From Schauerella fraxinea (GTDB lineage: Bacteria > Pseudomonadota > Gammaproteobacteria > Burkholderiales > Burkholderiaceae_B), in assembly GCA_030849945.1 (NCBI GenBank), contig JAVDKK010000001.1, positions 1,054,001-1,118,000 of the forward strand: 64,000 nucleotides of DNA, given 5' to 3'. Each line of letters starts with the position of its first letter. Positions within the stretch are counted from its first letter, which is position 1. Position numbers and translations under genes: made by a program. The notes beneath the pieces are model-generated. The model searched no databases. It was not told the origin of the DNA and worked only from the letters and a program-made list of their open reading frames with translations. Below, piece by piece: positions 52,857 through 61,977 of the stretch.

Positions 52857-53182
52857 GCGTGGCCTGTATTGGACAGAGATCTGAGTTGGACGGCGATTAG
52901 AGGCTGATTGTATGCCTTGGGTTGTGAGCAAGGCTGCGGGTGATCGAAGGCCGATGGTCGGTCGTGGCGCGCGTGACGGGGCAAACGCCGCGATCATCCA
53001 TACCGAATTCGGTGTGGATGAAAAGCAACTGATTGCGGCGTTTGGCGGGCTCTGGCCCCCGTGAATCAGTCTGAGAATGTGGGCCTGCGTCACCGTTCCC
53101 AGGTGGTGCGAAAGAGACTTGAATTCACCCGGTCAAGGCCGGAGATCAACAGTCTTTTTCGATCACCATCAAGGGCGACATC
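52857..53182. other. 326-base divergent gap between lysR-type and porin genes
   Basis: No gene is supported in this stretch. It should hold both promoters and any LysR binding site, but I find no convincing -35/-10 pair and no clear T-N11-A palindrome. An AAGGGCGACATC ribosome-binding region precedes the porin start. Confidence 0.5.
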
Positions 53183-54433
53183 ATGCAAAAAATCTGGACG
53201 AAACGCGCGCTGGGCGTGGCATTGGCAGCAGCGGGCCTGGCAGGCGCCGCTACGGCATCGGCGCAAGAATCCGCCATCACGCTCTATGGCATTCTCGACG
53301 CCGGCATCGGCCACGAACGCGTGTCTTTCGATACCTACGCGCCTCGCGCCAGCCTGAGCGATCCGCGCGTGGCCACCGGCCGCGTGCACCAAAGCCGCAC
53401 TGGCGCCATCGGCGGCGTCTTGAGCGGCTCGCGATTCGGCATGCGCGGTGTGCACGGCCTGGGCGATGGCAACTACGCCAACTTCAAACTCGAATCCGGG
53501 TTCAATACGTTGAATGGCCAATCGGGGCAGGGCGGCCGTCTGTTCGGTCGCGACGCCTGGGTGGGCCTGGGCAATGCGAGCTGGGGCGAGTTGCGCGTGG
53601 GCCGTCAAGGCAACGGTGGCGACAAGTACCTGGGGGTAGTAGACCCGTTCGGCACCGCTTACGGCGTGTCGGGTTTGGATACCGTCATGGGTGTCTCGGT
53701 CCGCGGCGACAACATGGTGTCGTACCACACGCCCAATATCAACGGCTTCGAATTCATGACGGGCTACTCGTTTCAAGTAGACGATGGCATGAACGAGGGC
53801 GACGACGCCTTTGCGACGGCCAACAGCACGCGTCTGTTTACCGCTGGGTTCAAGTATGCGTCGGGACCGCTCACGATGGTCGCCACCTATGACCGGCTCA
53901 ATCCGCGCAACAACGGCGCGAACGATCGTGACGATGGCCGGCCCGGCAAGGCCGAAGCGCGTTTGCAAGCGTTCATGGTGGGCGGTATGTACGACTTCGA
54001 AGTCTTCCGCCTGAGCGCGGCTTACAGCAACACGCGCGACGGTTGGCTCGGCACGAAAAACCTGGGCCGCATGCCGTTCGGCAGCGATGTGGCGTTCGAT
54101 CCGGATAGCGGCGGCATCGGCGGCGTGGAAGAGCCCAAGGCCCGTTGGGGCGATTTCGCGTTGGCCAATGGCTTCCGTTCGCACGCGACCATGTTGGGTG
54201 TGGCTCTCCCGTTTGGCGCCAACGAAGTGTATGGCTCGTGGCAGCGCGCCACGGCCAACAACAAGAAGCTGACCGGTGGCGATTCGACGTTCAGCGTGTA
54301 TGCGGTGGGCTACAAGCACGCCTTGTCCAAGCGCACCGATCTGTACGCGTATGGTGCCTACACCACGAATTACGCGTTCGTGGATAACGCCAAGGGTCAA
54401 TCGTTTGGCATCGGCATGCGCCACGCGTTCTGA
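53183..54433 (+). CDS. Gram-negative general porin (betaproteobacterial type)
   Basis: A 416-residue outer-membrane porin. The signal peptide ends at ATASA/QE (about residue 27). The mature protein starts with SAITLYGILDAGIGHE, contains SGSRFGMRGVHGLGDGNYANFKLE and GNASWGELRVGRQ, and ends in GMRHAF with the terminal phenylalanine needed for outer-membrane insertion. It would form trimers and admit small hydrophilic solutes. The sequence is typical of the abundant porin of Bordetella and relatives. Gene symbol not assigned. Confidence 0.94.
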   Translation: MQKIWTKRALGVALAAAGLAGAATASAQESAITLYGILDAGIGHERVSFDTYAPRASLSDPRVATGRVHQSRTGAIGGVLSGSRFGMRGVHGLGDGNYANFKLESGFNTLNGQSGQGGRLFGRDAWVGLGNASWGELRVGRQGNGGDKYLGVVDPFGTAYGVSGLDTVMGVSVRGDNMVSYHTPNINGFEFMTGYSFQVDDGMNEGDDAFATANSTRLFTAGFKYASGPLTMVATYDRLNPRNNGANDRDDGRPGKAEARLQAFMVGGMYDFEVFRLSAAYSNTRDGWLGTKNLGRMPFGSDVAFDPDSGGIGGVEEPKARWGDFALANGFRSHATMLGVALPFGANEVYGSWQRATANNKKLTGGDSTFSVYAVGYKHALSKRTDLYAYGAYTTNYAFVDNAKGQSFGIGMRHAF

Positions 54434-54522
54434 TCGCACGCGCTAGCGCAGTGAGTGTCAACGCGGTGCATGCCGGTTGAGGTGTGTGCCGCGATGTCTC
54501 TCCGTCGACAGCACGATTCTCA

Positions 54523-54555
54523 CGTCAAACCGTCTTTCAGAGAGACGGTTCGACG
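54523..54555. terminator. Hairpin between convergent porin and ilvA genes
   Basis: CGTC-A-AACCGTCT (54523-54535) pairs with AGACGGTT-C-GACG (54543-54555) with a single A/C mismatch around TTCAGAG. It is symmetric for both directions, though neither side has a T run. Confidence 0.55.
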
Positions 54556-54566
54556 TAAGCCCTGTG

Positions 54567-56075
54567 CTAGAGAAACAGCTTGTAGGCCGGATTGTCCGTC
54601 TCGTTCCAGTTGGGATAGCCCAACTCAGACACGAATGCCCTGAACTGCTTCTTATCCGACGGCGGCACTTGAATGCCGACCAGAATGCGGCCGTAGTCGG
54701 CGCCCTGGTTGCGGTAATGAAACAGGCTGATGTTCCAATCCGGATTCATGGCGTTCAAAAAGCGCATCAAGGCGCCGGGGCGCTCCGGGAACTCGAAGCG
54801 ATAAAGCAGTTCGTTCGACGCCAGTCCTGAACGCCCGCCCACCATATGGCGCAAATGGGTCTTGGCCATTTCGTCGTGGGTAAGGTCGAGTGTGTCGAAA
54901 CCATGACGGCGAAACGTATTTGCAATCTTGGGTGGCTCTGCAGCCGACGACACTTGAATGCCGACGAACACATGTGCACGATCGGCGTCCGAAATGCGAT
55001 AGTTGAATTCGGTCACGCTGCGATCGCCGACCAGTTCGCACAGGCGCCGGAAGCTGCCGCGCTGCTCGGGCATCGAGACGGCGAACACCGCTTCGCGCAT
55101 CTCGCCCACTTCGGCACGGTCCGACACAAACCGCAGGCGGTCGAAGTTCATGTTCGCGCCGCACGCGATGGCGACGACGGTTTTGTTCTTCCACTTGTTT
55201 TCAGTCACGTACTTTTTTGCACCGGCAATGGCCAGTGCGCCGGCGGGCTCGAGCACGCTGCGCGTTTCCTGAAACACATCTTTGATGGCCGCGCAGATGG
55301 CGTCCGTGTTGACGACGACGAAGTCGTCAACATATTGGCGCACAAGTCTGAAGGTTTCGACGCCGACCTGCTTGACCGCGGTACCGTCCGAAAACAGGCC
55401 CACGTCGGTCAACATGACGCGGCGGCCAGCGCGCACGCTGCGCAGCATGGCATCGGAATCTTCGGTTTGCACGCCGATGATCTTGATCTCGGGACGCAGT
55501 TGCTTGATGTACGCGGCCACGCCGGATATCAGGCCACCGCCACCGATCGCCGCGAAGATCGCGTCGATCTGACCGGGATGCTGGCGCAGGATTTCCATAC
55601 CGATCGTGCCTTGGCCGGCAATCACGTCGGGATCGTCAAAGGGATGCACGAACGTCAGCTTTTGTGCGCGTTCGAGTTCTTGCGCGTGCGTAAAGGCGTC
55701 GGAAAAGCTCTCACCGGCGAGTACGACTTCGCCACCCATGCGACGCACTGCATCGATCTTGACCTGCGGCGTGGTGGTGGGCATCACGATGACGGCACGG
55801 CAGCCCAATCGCTTGGCCGACAACGCCACCCCTTGTGCGTGGTTGCCCGCCGACGCCGCAATGACGCCGCGCGCAAGTGCGGCCTGCGGCAGATTCGCCA
55901 TCTTGTTGTAGGCACCGCGCAGCTTGAAACTGAAGACCGCTTGCGTATCTTCGCGCTTGAAGTAAATCGAGTTGCCGAACCGTTGTGAAAGCAGCGGGGC
56001 GAGCTCGAGTGGCGATTCGACGGCGACGTCGTACACCTTCGACGTAAGAATGCGTTTGAGGTAATCGGTGGACAT
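54567..56075 (-). CDS. ilvA: Threonine ammonia-lyase, biosynthetic
   Basis: A 502-residue PLP enzyme that deaminates threonine to 2-oxobutyrate, first step to isoleucine. The PLP lysine is K51 in AVFSFKLRGAYNKM, and the phosphate loop is IGGGGLISGVAAYIK. Two C-terminal ACT-like domains (about 325-500) carry isoleucine feedback control, which separates it from the short catabolic type. Length is close to E. coli IlvA (514). The start at 56075 begins MSTDYLKRIL as in homologues. It is divergent from the yqaA-like gene. Confidence 0.95.
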   Translation of the reverse strand: MSTDYLKRILTSKVYDVAVESPLELAPLLSQRFGNSIYFKREDTQAVFSFKLRGAYNKMANLPQAALARGVIAASAGNHAQGVALSAKRLGCRAVIVMPTTTPQVKIDAVRRMGGEVVLAGESFSDAFTHAQELERAQKLTFVHPFDDPDVIAGQGTIGMEILRQHPGQIDAIFAAIGGGGLISGVAAYIKQLRPEIKIIGVQTEDSDAMLRSVRAGRRVMLTDVGLFSDGTAVKQVGVETFRLVRQYVDDFVVVNTDAICAAIKDVFQETRSVLEPAGALAIAGAKKYVTENKWKNKTVVAIACGANMNFDRLRFVSDRAEVGEMREAVFAVSMPEQRGSFRRLCELVGDRSVTEFNYRISDADRAHVFVGIQVSSAAEPPKIANTFRRHGFDTLDLTHDEMAKTHLRHMVGGRSGLASNELLYRFEFPERPGALMRFLNAMNPDWNISLFHYRNQGADYGRILVGIQVPPSDKKQFRAFVSELGYPNWNETDNPAYKLFL

Positions 56076-56182
56076 AGACGACACTGAGAAGGGGGAACCG
56101 GCAGCCGGGCAGATTACCATAGCGCTATCGAGGAACCGAGCGCGGTTTTTCGCAGTTATCGGACTGATTTACGGATGGCGTG

Positions 56183-56716
56183 ATGGAAGCTTCGCTGCTG
56201 GGGTTTATACAAAGTGCGCTGGCTTATCTGGCCTTGCCGCAAGTGGGACTCTCTGCGATTTTCGTGATCGCGTTGGTGTCGGCCACGCTGCTGCCGCTGG
56301 GCTCCGAGCCGGCGGTGTTTGCGTACATCAAGGTGGCGCCTGATATGTTCTGGCCGGCCGTGCTGATCGCCACCGCGGGCAACACGATCGGTGGTGTGAT
56401 TACCTATGGCATGGGATGGGCCGCCAAGCGTGCGGCCGACCGTATTCGTCATCACGATACGGCCGGAACGCAAACCGTAGACGCATCCGCGGCGCCCGGT
56501 GGGCGGTGGCATCAGCGCAGTCATGCCTGGCTCGACCGCGCCGGCCCGCCCGCCTTGTTGTTGGCCTGGTTGCCGGTCATCGGCGATCCGCTGTGCGCGG
56601 TGGCAGGCTGGCTGCAATTGCGCTTCTGGCCCAGCGTCATCTACATGACGATCGGCAAATTCGGACGCTATGTGGTGATGACGGGCGGACTGCTCTGGCT
56701 GTTTCCCGGTGCGTAA
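56183..56716 (+). CDS. YqaA-family membrane protein (DedA superfamily)
   Basis: A 177-residue protein with four to five hydrophobic segments (about 5-35, 40-70, 115-140, 150-175) in the plan of the E. coli YqaA/DedA superfamily. SATLLPLGSEP and LLAWLPVIGDPLCAVAGWLQ are typical. The cytosolic loop between is Arg/His-rich (about 75-110). DedA proteins help move lipids and keep the proton motive force, but YqaA itself is not characterised. ATG 56183 was preferred to a GTG three bases earlier. Confidence 0.85.
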   Translation: MEASLLGFIQSALAYLALPQVGLSAIFVIALVSATLLPLGSEPAVFAYIKVAPDMFWPAVLIATAGNTIGGVITYGMGWAAKRAADRIRHHDTAGTQTVDASAAPGGRWHQRSHAWLDRAGPPALLLAWLPVIGDPLCAVAGWLQLRFWPSVIYMTIGKFGRYVVMTGGLLWLFPGA

Positions 56717-56792
56717 CGGTAAGACTCCGGTCCAGACGCGGCTGACGACCAGAACGGCGACCGTGAGCGTGGACACGCGCATGAGCACGAGG

Positions 56793-56834
56793 ATGGGCAG
56801 AAGCATGAGCATGGACAGAAGCATGAGCATGGGC
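56793..56834. repeat. 18-base tandem repeat in a 353-base gap
   Basis: ATGGGCAGAAGCATGAGC (56793-56810) is followed by ATGGACAGAAGCATGAGC (56811-56828) and a partial third unit starting ATGGGC. It sits in the gap 56717-57069 between the yqaA-like and large oxidoreductase genes, where I see no gene. The period is a multiple of three, so the + strand would read SMxRSM-like repeats, but no start signal supports translation. The rest of the gap shows no clear promoter. Confidence 0.7.
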
Positions 56835-57069
56835 GCGACGCCGACCATATAACGTGATTGGATCGAGCACCCTTCAGAAAGCAGCCTATGTGCATATTGC
56901 GTGTTGGTCTCTACGTACCCAAGCGCAGCAAAAGCCGCCATTTCAGGCCCTTGTGAGGCCGCGGAAGCTACATTTGGCATGAAAAATCGGCGTTTCCCAG
57001 GGAAAACCCGTCATCGCGGCGTCCCTTGCCTTAAACTACCGCTTTAAGAGCCCTCACTCTGCTCCCCTC

Positions 57070-60000
57070 ATGAATGCCCCCGTCGCCAGCCACCTCCTGA
57101 CCGAGGCCATCTCGCCCGCATCGCAGTCGCGCTTGCGTGAAATCCCCTACAACTACACGTCGCTCTCCGATCGCGAGATCGTGACGCGGTTGCTTGGCAT
57201 CGATGCCTGGCAGTTGTTGTCGGACCTCCGGGGCGAGCGCCGCACGGGGCGATCGGCGCGAATGCTGTACGAAGTGCTGGGCGACATCTGGGTCGTGCAA
57301 CGCAATCCGTACCTGCAGGACGACCTGCTCGATAATCCCAAACGCCGCAAGCAGCTGATCGAAGCGTTGCATCACCGTTTGAACGAAATCGACAAGCGTC
57401 GCGGCAGCGGCGTGGATCACGGCCCGCAAGCCGATGCGATGCGCGATGAACGCGTGGTGGCGCTGCTGCAGCGGGCTCATGGTGCGGTCACGGCGTTCGA
57501 GAACAGCTTTGCTGTAACCGATGGCTTGCGCCGCCAGACGCTCAAAACGTTGGGCCGTATCACCCACAAAGACAACATCAAGTTCGATGGCCTGTCGCGC
57601 GTGTCGCATGTGACGGACGCGACCGATTGGCGCGTCGAGTACCCCTTCGTGGTGCTCACGCCCGATCGTGAAGACGAGATCGCCGCGCTGGTGCGTGCCT
57701 GCATCGAACTCGATCTGACCATCATCCCGCGTGGGGGCGGCACCGGCTATACAGGCGGCGCGATTCCGCTCACGTGGAAGTCGGTGGTGATCAACACCGA
57801 GAAGTTCGACGCCATCGGTGCGGTCGAGTCCTGTACGTTGCCGGGGCTCACCGAGCCCGTGGCTGTGATTCATACCGGTGCCGGTGTGGTCACCAAGCGT
57901 GTGTCGGAAGCCGCCGAGCGGGCGGGCTTCGTGTTTGCGGTGGATCCCACTTCGGCCGAAGCGTCCTGTGTGGGCGGCAACGTGGCGATGAACGCGGGCG
58001 GCAAGAAAGCCGTGCTGTGGGGCACCGCGTTGGACAACCTCGCCAGCTGGCGCATGGTCGATTCCGACGGCAACTGGCTCGACGTCACGCGCCTGGCCCA
58101 CAACATGGGCAAGATCCATGATGTGGAAAGCGTGCAGTTCGAACTCGTCTGGTCGGATGGCCGTCACAAGCCGGGCCAGACCCCGCTCAAGCGCGAAACG
58201 CTCACCATCGAAGGCCGCAAGTTCCGCAAGGAAGGCCTGGGCAAGGATGTGACCGACAAGTTTCTCGCGGGTTTGCCCGGCGTGCAGAAAGAGGGCTGCG
58301 ATGGACTGATCACGTCGGCCACGTGGGTGCTGCATCGCATGCCGAAGCACACGCGCACGGTGTGCATGGAGTTCTTCGGCCAGGCGCGCGACGCGATTCC
58401 GTCGATCGTTGAAATCAAGAGTTATCTGGATGGCGCGGGCCGCGAGCGCGGTGCCATCCTGGCGGGGCTGGAGCATCTGGACGAGCGCTATCTGCGCGCG
58501 GTGCGTTATGCCACCAAGAGCAAGCGCGGCGTGTTGCCCAAGATGGTGCTGATCGGCGACATCGTCGGTGACGACGACAGCGCCGTGGCGGCTGCCGCCA
58601 GCGAAGTGGTGCGCCTGGCCAATACGCGTCACGGCGAAGGCTTCGTGGCGGTGAGCGCGGATGCGCGCAAGACCTTCTGGCTCGATCGTTCCCGCACGGC
58701 CGCCATCGCGCGTCACACCAACGCCTTCAAGATCAATGAAGACGTCGTGATCCCGCTGGGCCGCATGGGCGAGTACACCGATCACATCGAGCGCATCAAT
58801 ATCGAACTCTCCACGCGCAACAAGCTGCGGTTGCTCGACGCGTTGGATACCATGCTCGCGCAACCGTTGCCGCGCGCCAAGGTGGACACGTCCGATGAGT
58901 CAGACAGCGCCCGCGCGGAGTGGCTGGACGAAGGCGCGCGTCAGGGCGTGGCGCTCGTGGCGCAGACGCGCCGCCGCTGGCAGTGGCTGCTCGACAATCT
59001 GGATGTGCCGCTGGCCGATCTGATCACGCAACTCGAGGCGTTGGCGCTTACGCCGTTGCGCGAAGCGCTTACCGATCGTCTGGCCGCGCAACCGCAAGCG
59101 CGCGTGTTCGACGTGGTGCAGGACCGCACGATCCGCTTGTCGTGGAAGACGGAAGTGCTCACGCCGTTCACGCAGATTTTCGCCGGTTCGGCCGGCGAAT
59201 GCGTGCTGGACGAGATTCGCGCCGTGCATCAGCGTGTGCTCAAGAGCCGCGTCTTCGTGGCGCTGCACATGCACGCCGGCGACGGCAACGTCCACACGAA
59301 CATACCGGTGAACTCCGACGACTACGAGATGCTGCAGGAGGCCAACGAAACGGTCGTGCGCATCATGCAGATCGCGCGCGATCTGGACGGCGTGATCTCG
59401 GGCGAACACGGTATCGGGCTGACCAAGTACGAGTTTCTTACCGCCGAAGAGCTGGCCCCATTCCAGGCCTACAAACGGCGCGTCGATCCCAACAATCACT
59501 TCAACGCCGGCAAGCTCATGCCTGGCGCGGATTTGCGCAACGCCTGGACGCCCAGCTTCAACCTGATGGGCCATGAATCGCTCATCATGCAGCAGAGCGA
59601 GATCGGCGCGATTTCGCATGCCGTGAAGGATTGCTTGCGTTGCGGCAAGTGCAAGCCGGTGTGCGCCACGCACGTGCCGCGCGCGAACCTGCTGTACTCG
59701 CCGCGCAACAAGATTCTCGCGACCTCGTTGTTGATCGAAGCGTTTCTATATGAAGAGCAAACGCGGCGCGGCGTGAGCTTGAAGCATTGGGAAGAGTTTG
59801 AGGATGTGGCCGATCACTGCACGGTGTGCCACAAGTGCTACAACCCCTGTCCGGTCGATATCGACTTCGGCGACGTGTCGATGCAGATGCGCGCGTTGCT
59901 GCGCCGCATGGGGCAGAAGTCGTTCAATCCCGGCACCACGGCGGCGATGTTTTTCCTGAACGCGAAGGACCCCACCACGATCAACGCCACGCGTCAGGCG

Positions 60001-61032
60001 ATGGTTGGCGTGGGCTACAAGGTGCAGCGCGCCGCACACGATTTGCTGGCCGGCTTTGCCAAGAAGCAAACCAAGGCACCGCCTTCGACCGTGGGCCGCG
60101 CGCCGCTGCGCGAGCAGATCGTGCACTTCGTCAATAAGAAGATGCCGGGCGGCTTGCCCAAGCAATCCGCGCGCAAGTTGCTGGATATCGAAGACGCGAA
60201 CTACGTGCCGATCATCCGCAATCCCAAGACCACCCATTCGGAAACCGAAGCGGTGTTCTATTTCCCGGGTTGCGGATCGGAGCGGTTGTTCTCGCAGGTC
60301 GGCTTGGCCACGCAGGCGATGCTCTGGCATGCTGGCGTGCAAACGGTATTGCCGCCGGGTTATTTGTGCTGCGGTTATCCGCAGCGCGGCAACGGCATGA
60401 CGGACAAGGCCGAGCAGATCATCACCGATAATCGGGTGCTGTTCCACCGCGTGGCCAATACGCTCAATTACCTTGACATCAAGACGGTGGTCGTGAGTTG
60501 CGGTACCTGCTACGACCAGTTGTCGGGTTATGAATTCGAGAAGATTTTCCCCGGTTGCCGCTTGATCGACATCCATGAGTACCTGCTCGAAAAGGGCATG
60601 AAACTCGAGGGTGTGAATGGCGTGCGGTACATGTACCACGATCCTTGTCACACCCCCATGAAGTTGCAGGAGCCGATGAAAACGGTGCGTGCGCTGGTGG
60701 GCGAAGAAACCATCAAGAGCGATCGGTGCTGCGGCGAATCCGGCACGCTGGCGGTCACCCGGCCCGATATCTCGACGCAGATCCGCTTCCGCAAGGAAGA
60801 GGAAATGCAGAAGAATATCGACCAGGTGCGCGCGACTGGCCACGGTGGCGAGATCAAGGTGCTCACGTCGTGTCCGTCGTGCCTGCAAGGCTTGTCGCGC
60901 TTTGAAGGCGACACCGCAGCGCAGGCCGACTACATCGTGGTCGAAATGGCGCGCCATGTGCTCGGCGCGTCATGGATGGAAGACTACGTGCGTCACGCCA
61001 ACGAAGGCGGTATCGAGCGCGTACTGGTGTAG
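57070..61032 (+). CDS. Very large FAD/iron-sulfur/CCG-domain oxidoreductase (DUF3683 type)
   Basis: A 1320-residue fusion. Order: an N-terminal DUF3683-like domain (about 10-180); a PCMH FAD-binding half (LTIIPRGGGTGYTGGAIP near 216-233); an FAD-oxidase C half ending near SGEHGIGLTKYEFLT (about 777); a ferredoxin pair with CLRCGKCKPVC (about 855) and CTVCHKCYNPCP (about 916); then two CCG repeats (CCGYPQRGNG near 1100, CCGESGTLA near 1219, SCPSCLQG near 1267). It should oxidise a D-2-hydroxy acid such as D-lactate and pass electrons through FAD and Fe-S to quinone, as a single chain equal to GlcD plus GlcF. The exact substrate is unknown. It stands alone. Confidence 0.9.
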   Translation: MNAPVASHLLTEAISPASQSRLREIPYNYTSLSDREIVTRLLGIDAWQLLSDLRGERRTGRSARMLYEVLGDIWVVQRNPYLQDDLLDNPKRRKQLIEALHHRLNEIDKRRGSGVDHGPQADAMRDERVVALLQRAHGAVTAFENSFAVTDGLRRQTLKTLGRITHKDNIKFDGLSRVSHVTDATDWRVEYPFVVLTPDREDEIAALVRACIELDLTIIPRGGGTGYTGGAIPLTWKSVVINTEKFDAIGAVESCTLPGLTEPVAVIHTGAGVVTKRVSEAAERAGFVFAVDPTSAEASCVGGNVAMNAGGKKAVLWGTALDNLASWRMVDSDGNWLDVTRLAHNMGKIHDVESVQFELVWSDGRHKPGQTPLKRETLTIEGRKFRKEGLGKDVTDKFLAGLPGVQKEGCDGLITSATWVLHRMPKHTRTVCMEFFGQARDAIPSIVEIKSYLDGAGRERGAILAGLEHLDERYLRAVRYATKSKRGVLPKMVLIGDIVGDDDSAVAAAASEVVRLANTRHGEGFVAVSADARKTFWLDRSRTAAIARHTNAFKINEDVVIPLGRMGEYTDHIERINIELSTRNKLRLLDALDTMLAQPLPRAKVDTSDESDSARAEWLDEGARQGVALVAQTRRRWQWLLDNLDVPLADLITQLEALALTPLREALTDRLAAQPQARVFDVVQDRTIRLSWKTEVLTPFTQIFAGSAGECVLDEIRAVHQRVLKSRVFVALHMHAGDGNVHTNIPVNSDDYEMLQEANETVVRIMQIARDLDGVISGEHGIGLTKYEFLTAEELAPFQAYKRRVDPNNHFNAGKLMPGADLRNAWTPSFNLMGHESLIMQQSEIGAISHAVKDCLRCGKCKPVCATHVPRANLLYSPRNKILATSLLIEAFLYEEQTRRGVSLKHWEEFEDVADHCTVCHKCYNPCPVDIDFGDVSMQMRALLRRMGQKSFNPGTTAAMFFLNAKDPTTINATRQAMVGVGYKVQRAAHDLLAGFAKKQTKAPPSTVGRAPLREQIVHFVNKKMPGGLPKQSARKLLDIEDANYVPIIRNPKTTHSETEAVFYFPGCGSERLFSQVGLATQAMLWHAGVQTVLPPGYLCCGYPQRGNGMTDKAEQIITDNRVLFHRVANTLNYLDIKTVVVSCGTCYDQLSGYEFEKIFPGCRLIDIHEYLLEKGMKLEGVNGVRYMYHDPCHTPMKLQEPMKTVRALVGEETIKSDRCCGESGTLAVTRPDISTQIRFRKEEEMQKNIDQVRATGHGGEIKVLTSCPSCLQGLSRFEGDTAAQADYIVVEMARHVLGASWMEDYVRHANEGGIERVLV

Positions 61033-61065
61033 TGGCAGCCAGCATGGCTTGAACAGATGAATGTG

Positions 61066-61096
61066 GGCGGCCTGGGTATGTCCTGGGCCGCCTTTC
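61066..61096 (+). terminator. Terminator after the large oxidoreductase gene
   Basis: GGCGGCC (61066-61072) pairs with GGCCGCC (61086-61092) around a 13-base loop, followed by TTTC. The gene pair here is convergent. Confidence 0.7.
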
Positions 61097-61175
61097 ATTT
61101 CGCCGCACGAGCCGGCGCGAGCGGTGCGCAATGAACATGGGCGCGCACGCCTGCTGCGTGCCTGATCACTCTGCT

Positions 61176-61961
61176 TCAATATCGCAGCGTGTCGTCCCGC
61201 CCGGCAGATGCTGCCTGCGCCAGGGCTTTCGTAATCACGCTGGTGGTCACGTTGGCAAAGTAACGCGCCCCAAGTGCGCCGTATTTGTCTTCGTCCTGCG
61301 GCGTGAGCGCGATGATCCCGGCGCACTTGCCGGCCCCGACGATTGCCGCCAGGCCTTGTGCAATCGCGGCCTGCACCGGCGCGGCGTTCCAGTCGCTGCC
61401 GTGACCCATGGCATGCGCGAGATCGTTGGGCCCGATGAATACGGCGTCCACGCCTTCCACGGCGGCAATCTCACCCGCGAGCGCGATGGCTTCCGGTGTT
61501 TCGATCATGACGATCAGGCTGATGCCGTCGTTGCTGCGCTGCGTATGGCCCGCACCACCGAATGCGCCGTAACCCGCCGCACGGGTGCTGAACGCGCTGC
61601 CGCGCTTGCCCATGGGCGGATAGCGCACCGTGTCGACCAAGCGCCGTGCTTGTTCTGCGGTTTCGACCATCGGCACTTGTACGGCACTGGCACCCATGTC
61701 CAGGATGCGCGGGATATCGCGCTCGAAGCAGCGCACCACCGGCACGATGCCGCTGGCGCGTGCGGCGCGCAGCATGTGTTCGGTAGTGCCGAAATCCGCG
61801 CTGCCGTGTTCGTTGTCGATGATGATGAAGTCGAATCCGGCGTAGCCGCACATTTCAACGATCGCGGGGCTGGGCAGGCCGTTGAACACGCCGCGCAAGC
61901 GCTTTCCGCTGCGCAGCATTGCGGGCATGGCGCCGTCCAGGGGATAGCGGGGGTCGGTCAT
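61176..61961 (-). CDS. HpcH/HpaI-family aldolase
   Basis: A 261-residue class II aldolase of the HpcH/HpaI family (2-keto-3-deoxy-sugar-acid or 4-hydroxy-2-oxo-acid type). It shows GFDFIIIDNEHGSAD near residue 45, VQVPMVETAEQ, FSTRAAGYGAFGG and the GPNDLAHAMGH loop with the metal-site pattern VMIETPEAI (E151 region). It cleaves a 2-keto acid to pyruvate and an aldehyde; the substrate is unknown. It is 16 bases from the Bug-protein gene on the same strand and probably acts in the same pathway, under the LacI-type regulator. Confidence 0.88.
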   Translation of the reverse strand: MTDPRYPLDGAMPAMLRSGKRLRGVFNGLPSPAIVEMCGYAGFDFIIIDNEHGSADFGTTEHMLRAARASGIVPVVRCFERDIPRILDMGASAVQVPMVETAEQARRLVDTVRYPPMGKRGSAFSTRAAGYGAFGGAGHTQRSNDGISLIVMIETPEAIALAGEIAAVEGVDAVFIGPNDLAHAMGHGSDWNAAPVQAAIAQGLAAIVGAGKCAGIIALTPQDEDKYGALGARYFANVTTSVITKALAQAASAGRDDTLRY

Positions 61962-61977
61962 GCGGGGTCTCCTTTTG

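Noticed and set aside
56156..56980. A 274-codon minus-strand frame covering the 18-base repeats
   Set aside because: It runs antisense to the yqaA-like gene; the apparent Leu/Met-rich hydrophobic part comes only from the repeats.
57031..58863. A 610-codon open frame on the minus strand
   Set aside because: It is antisense to the well supported FAD/iron-sulfur enzyme; its sequence is His/Arg/Gln-rich shadow coding typical of GC-rich DNA, without a family signature.
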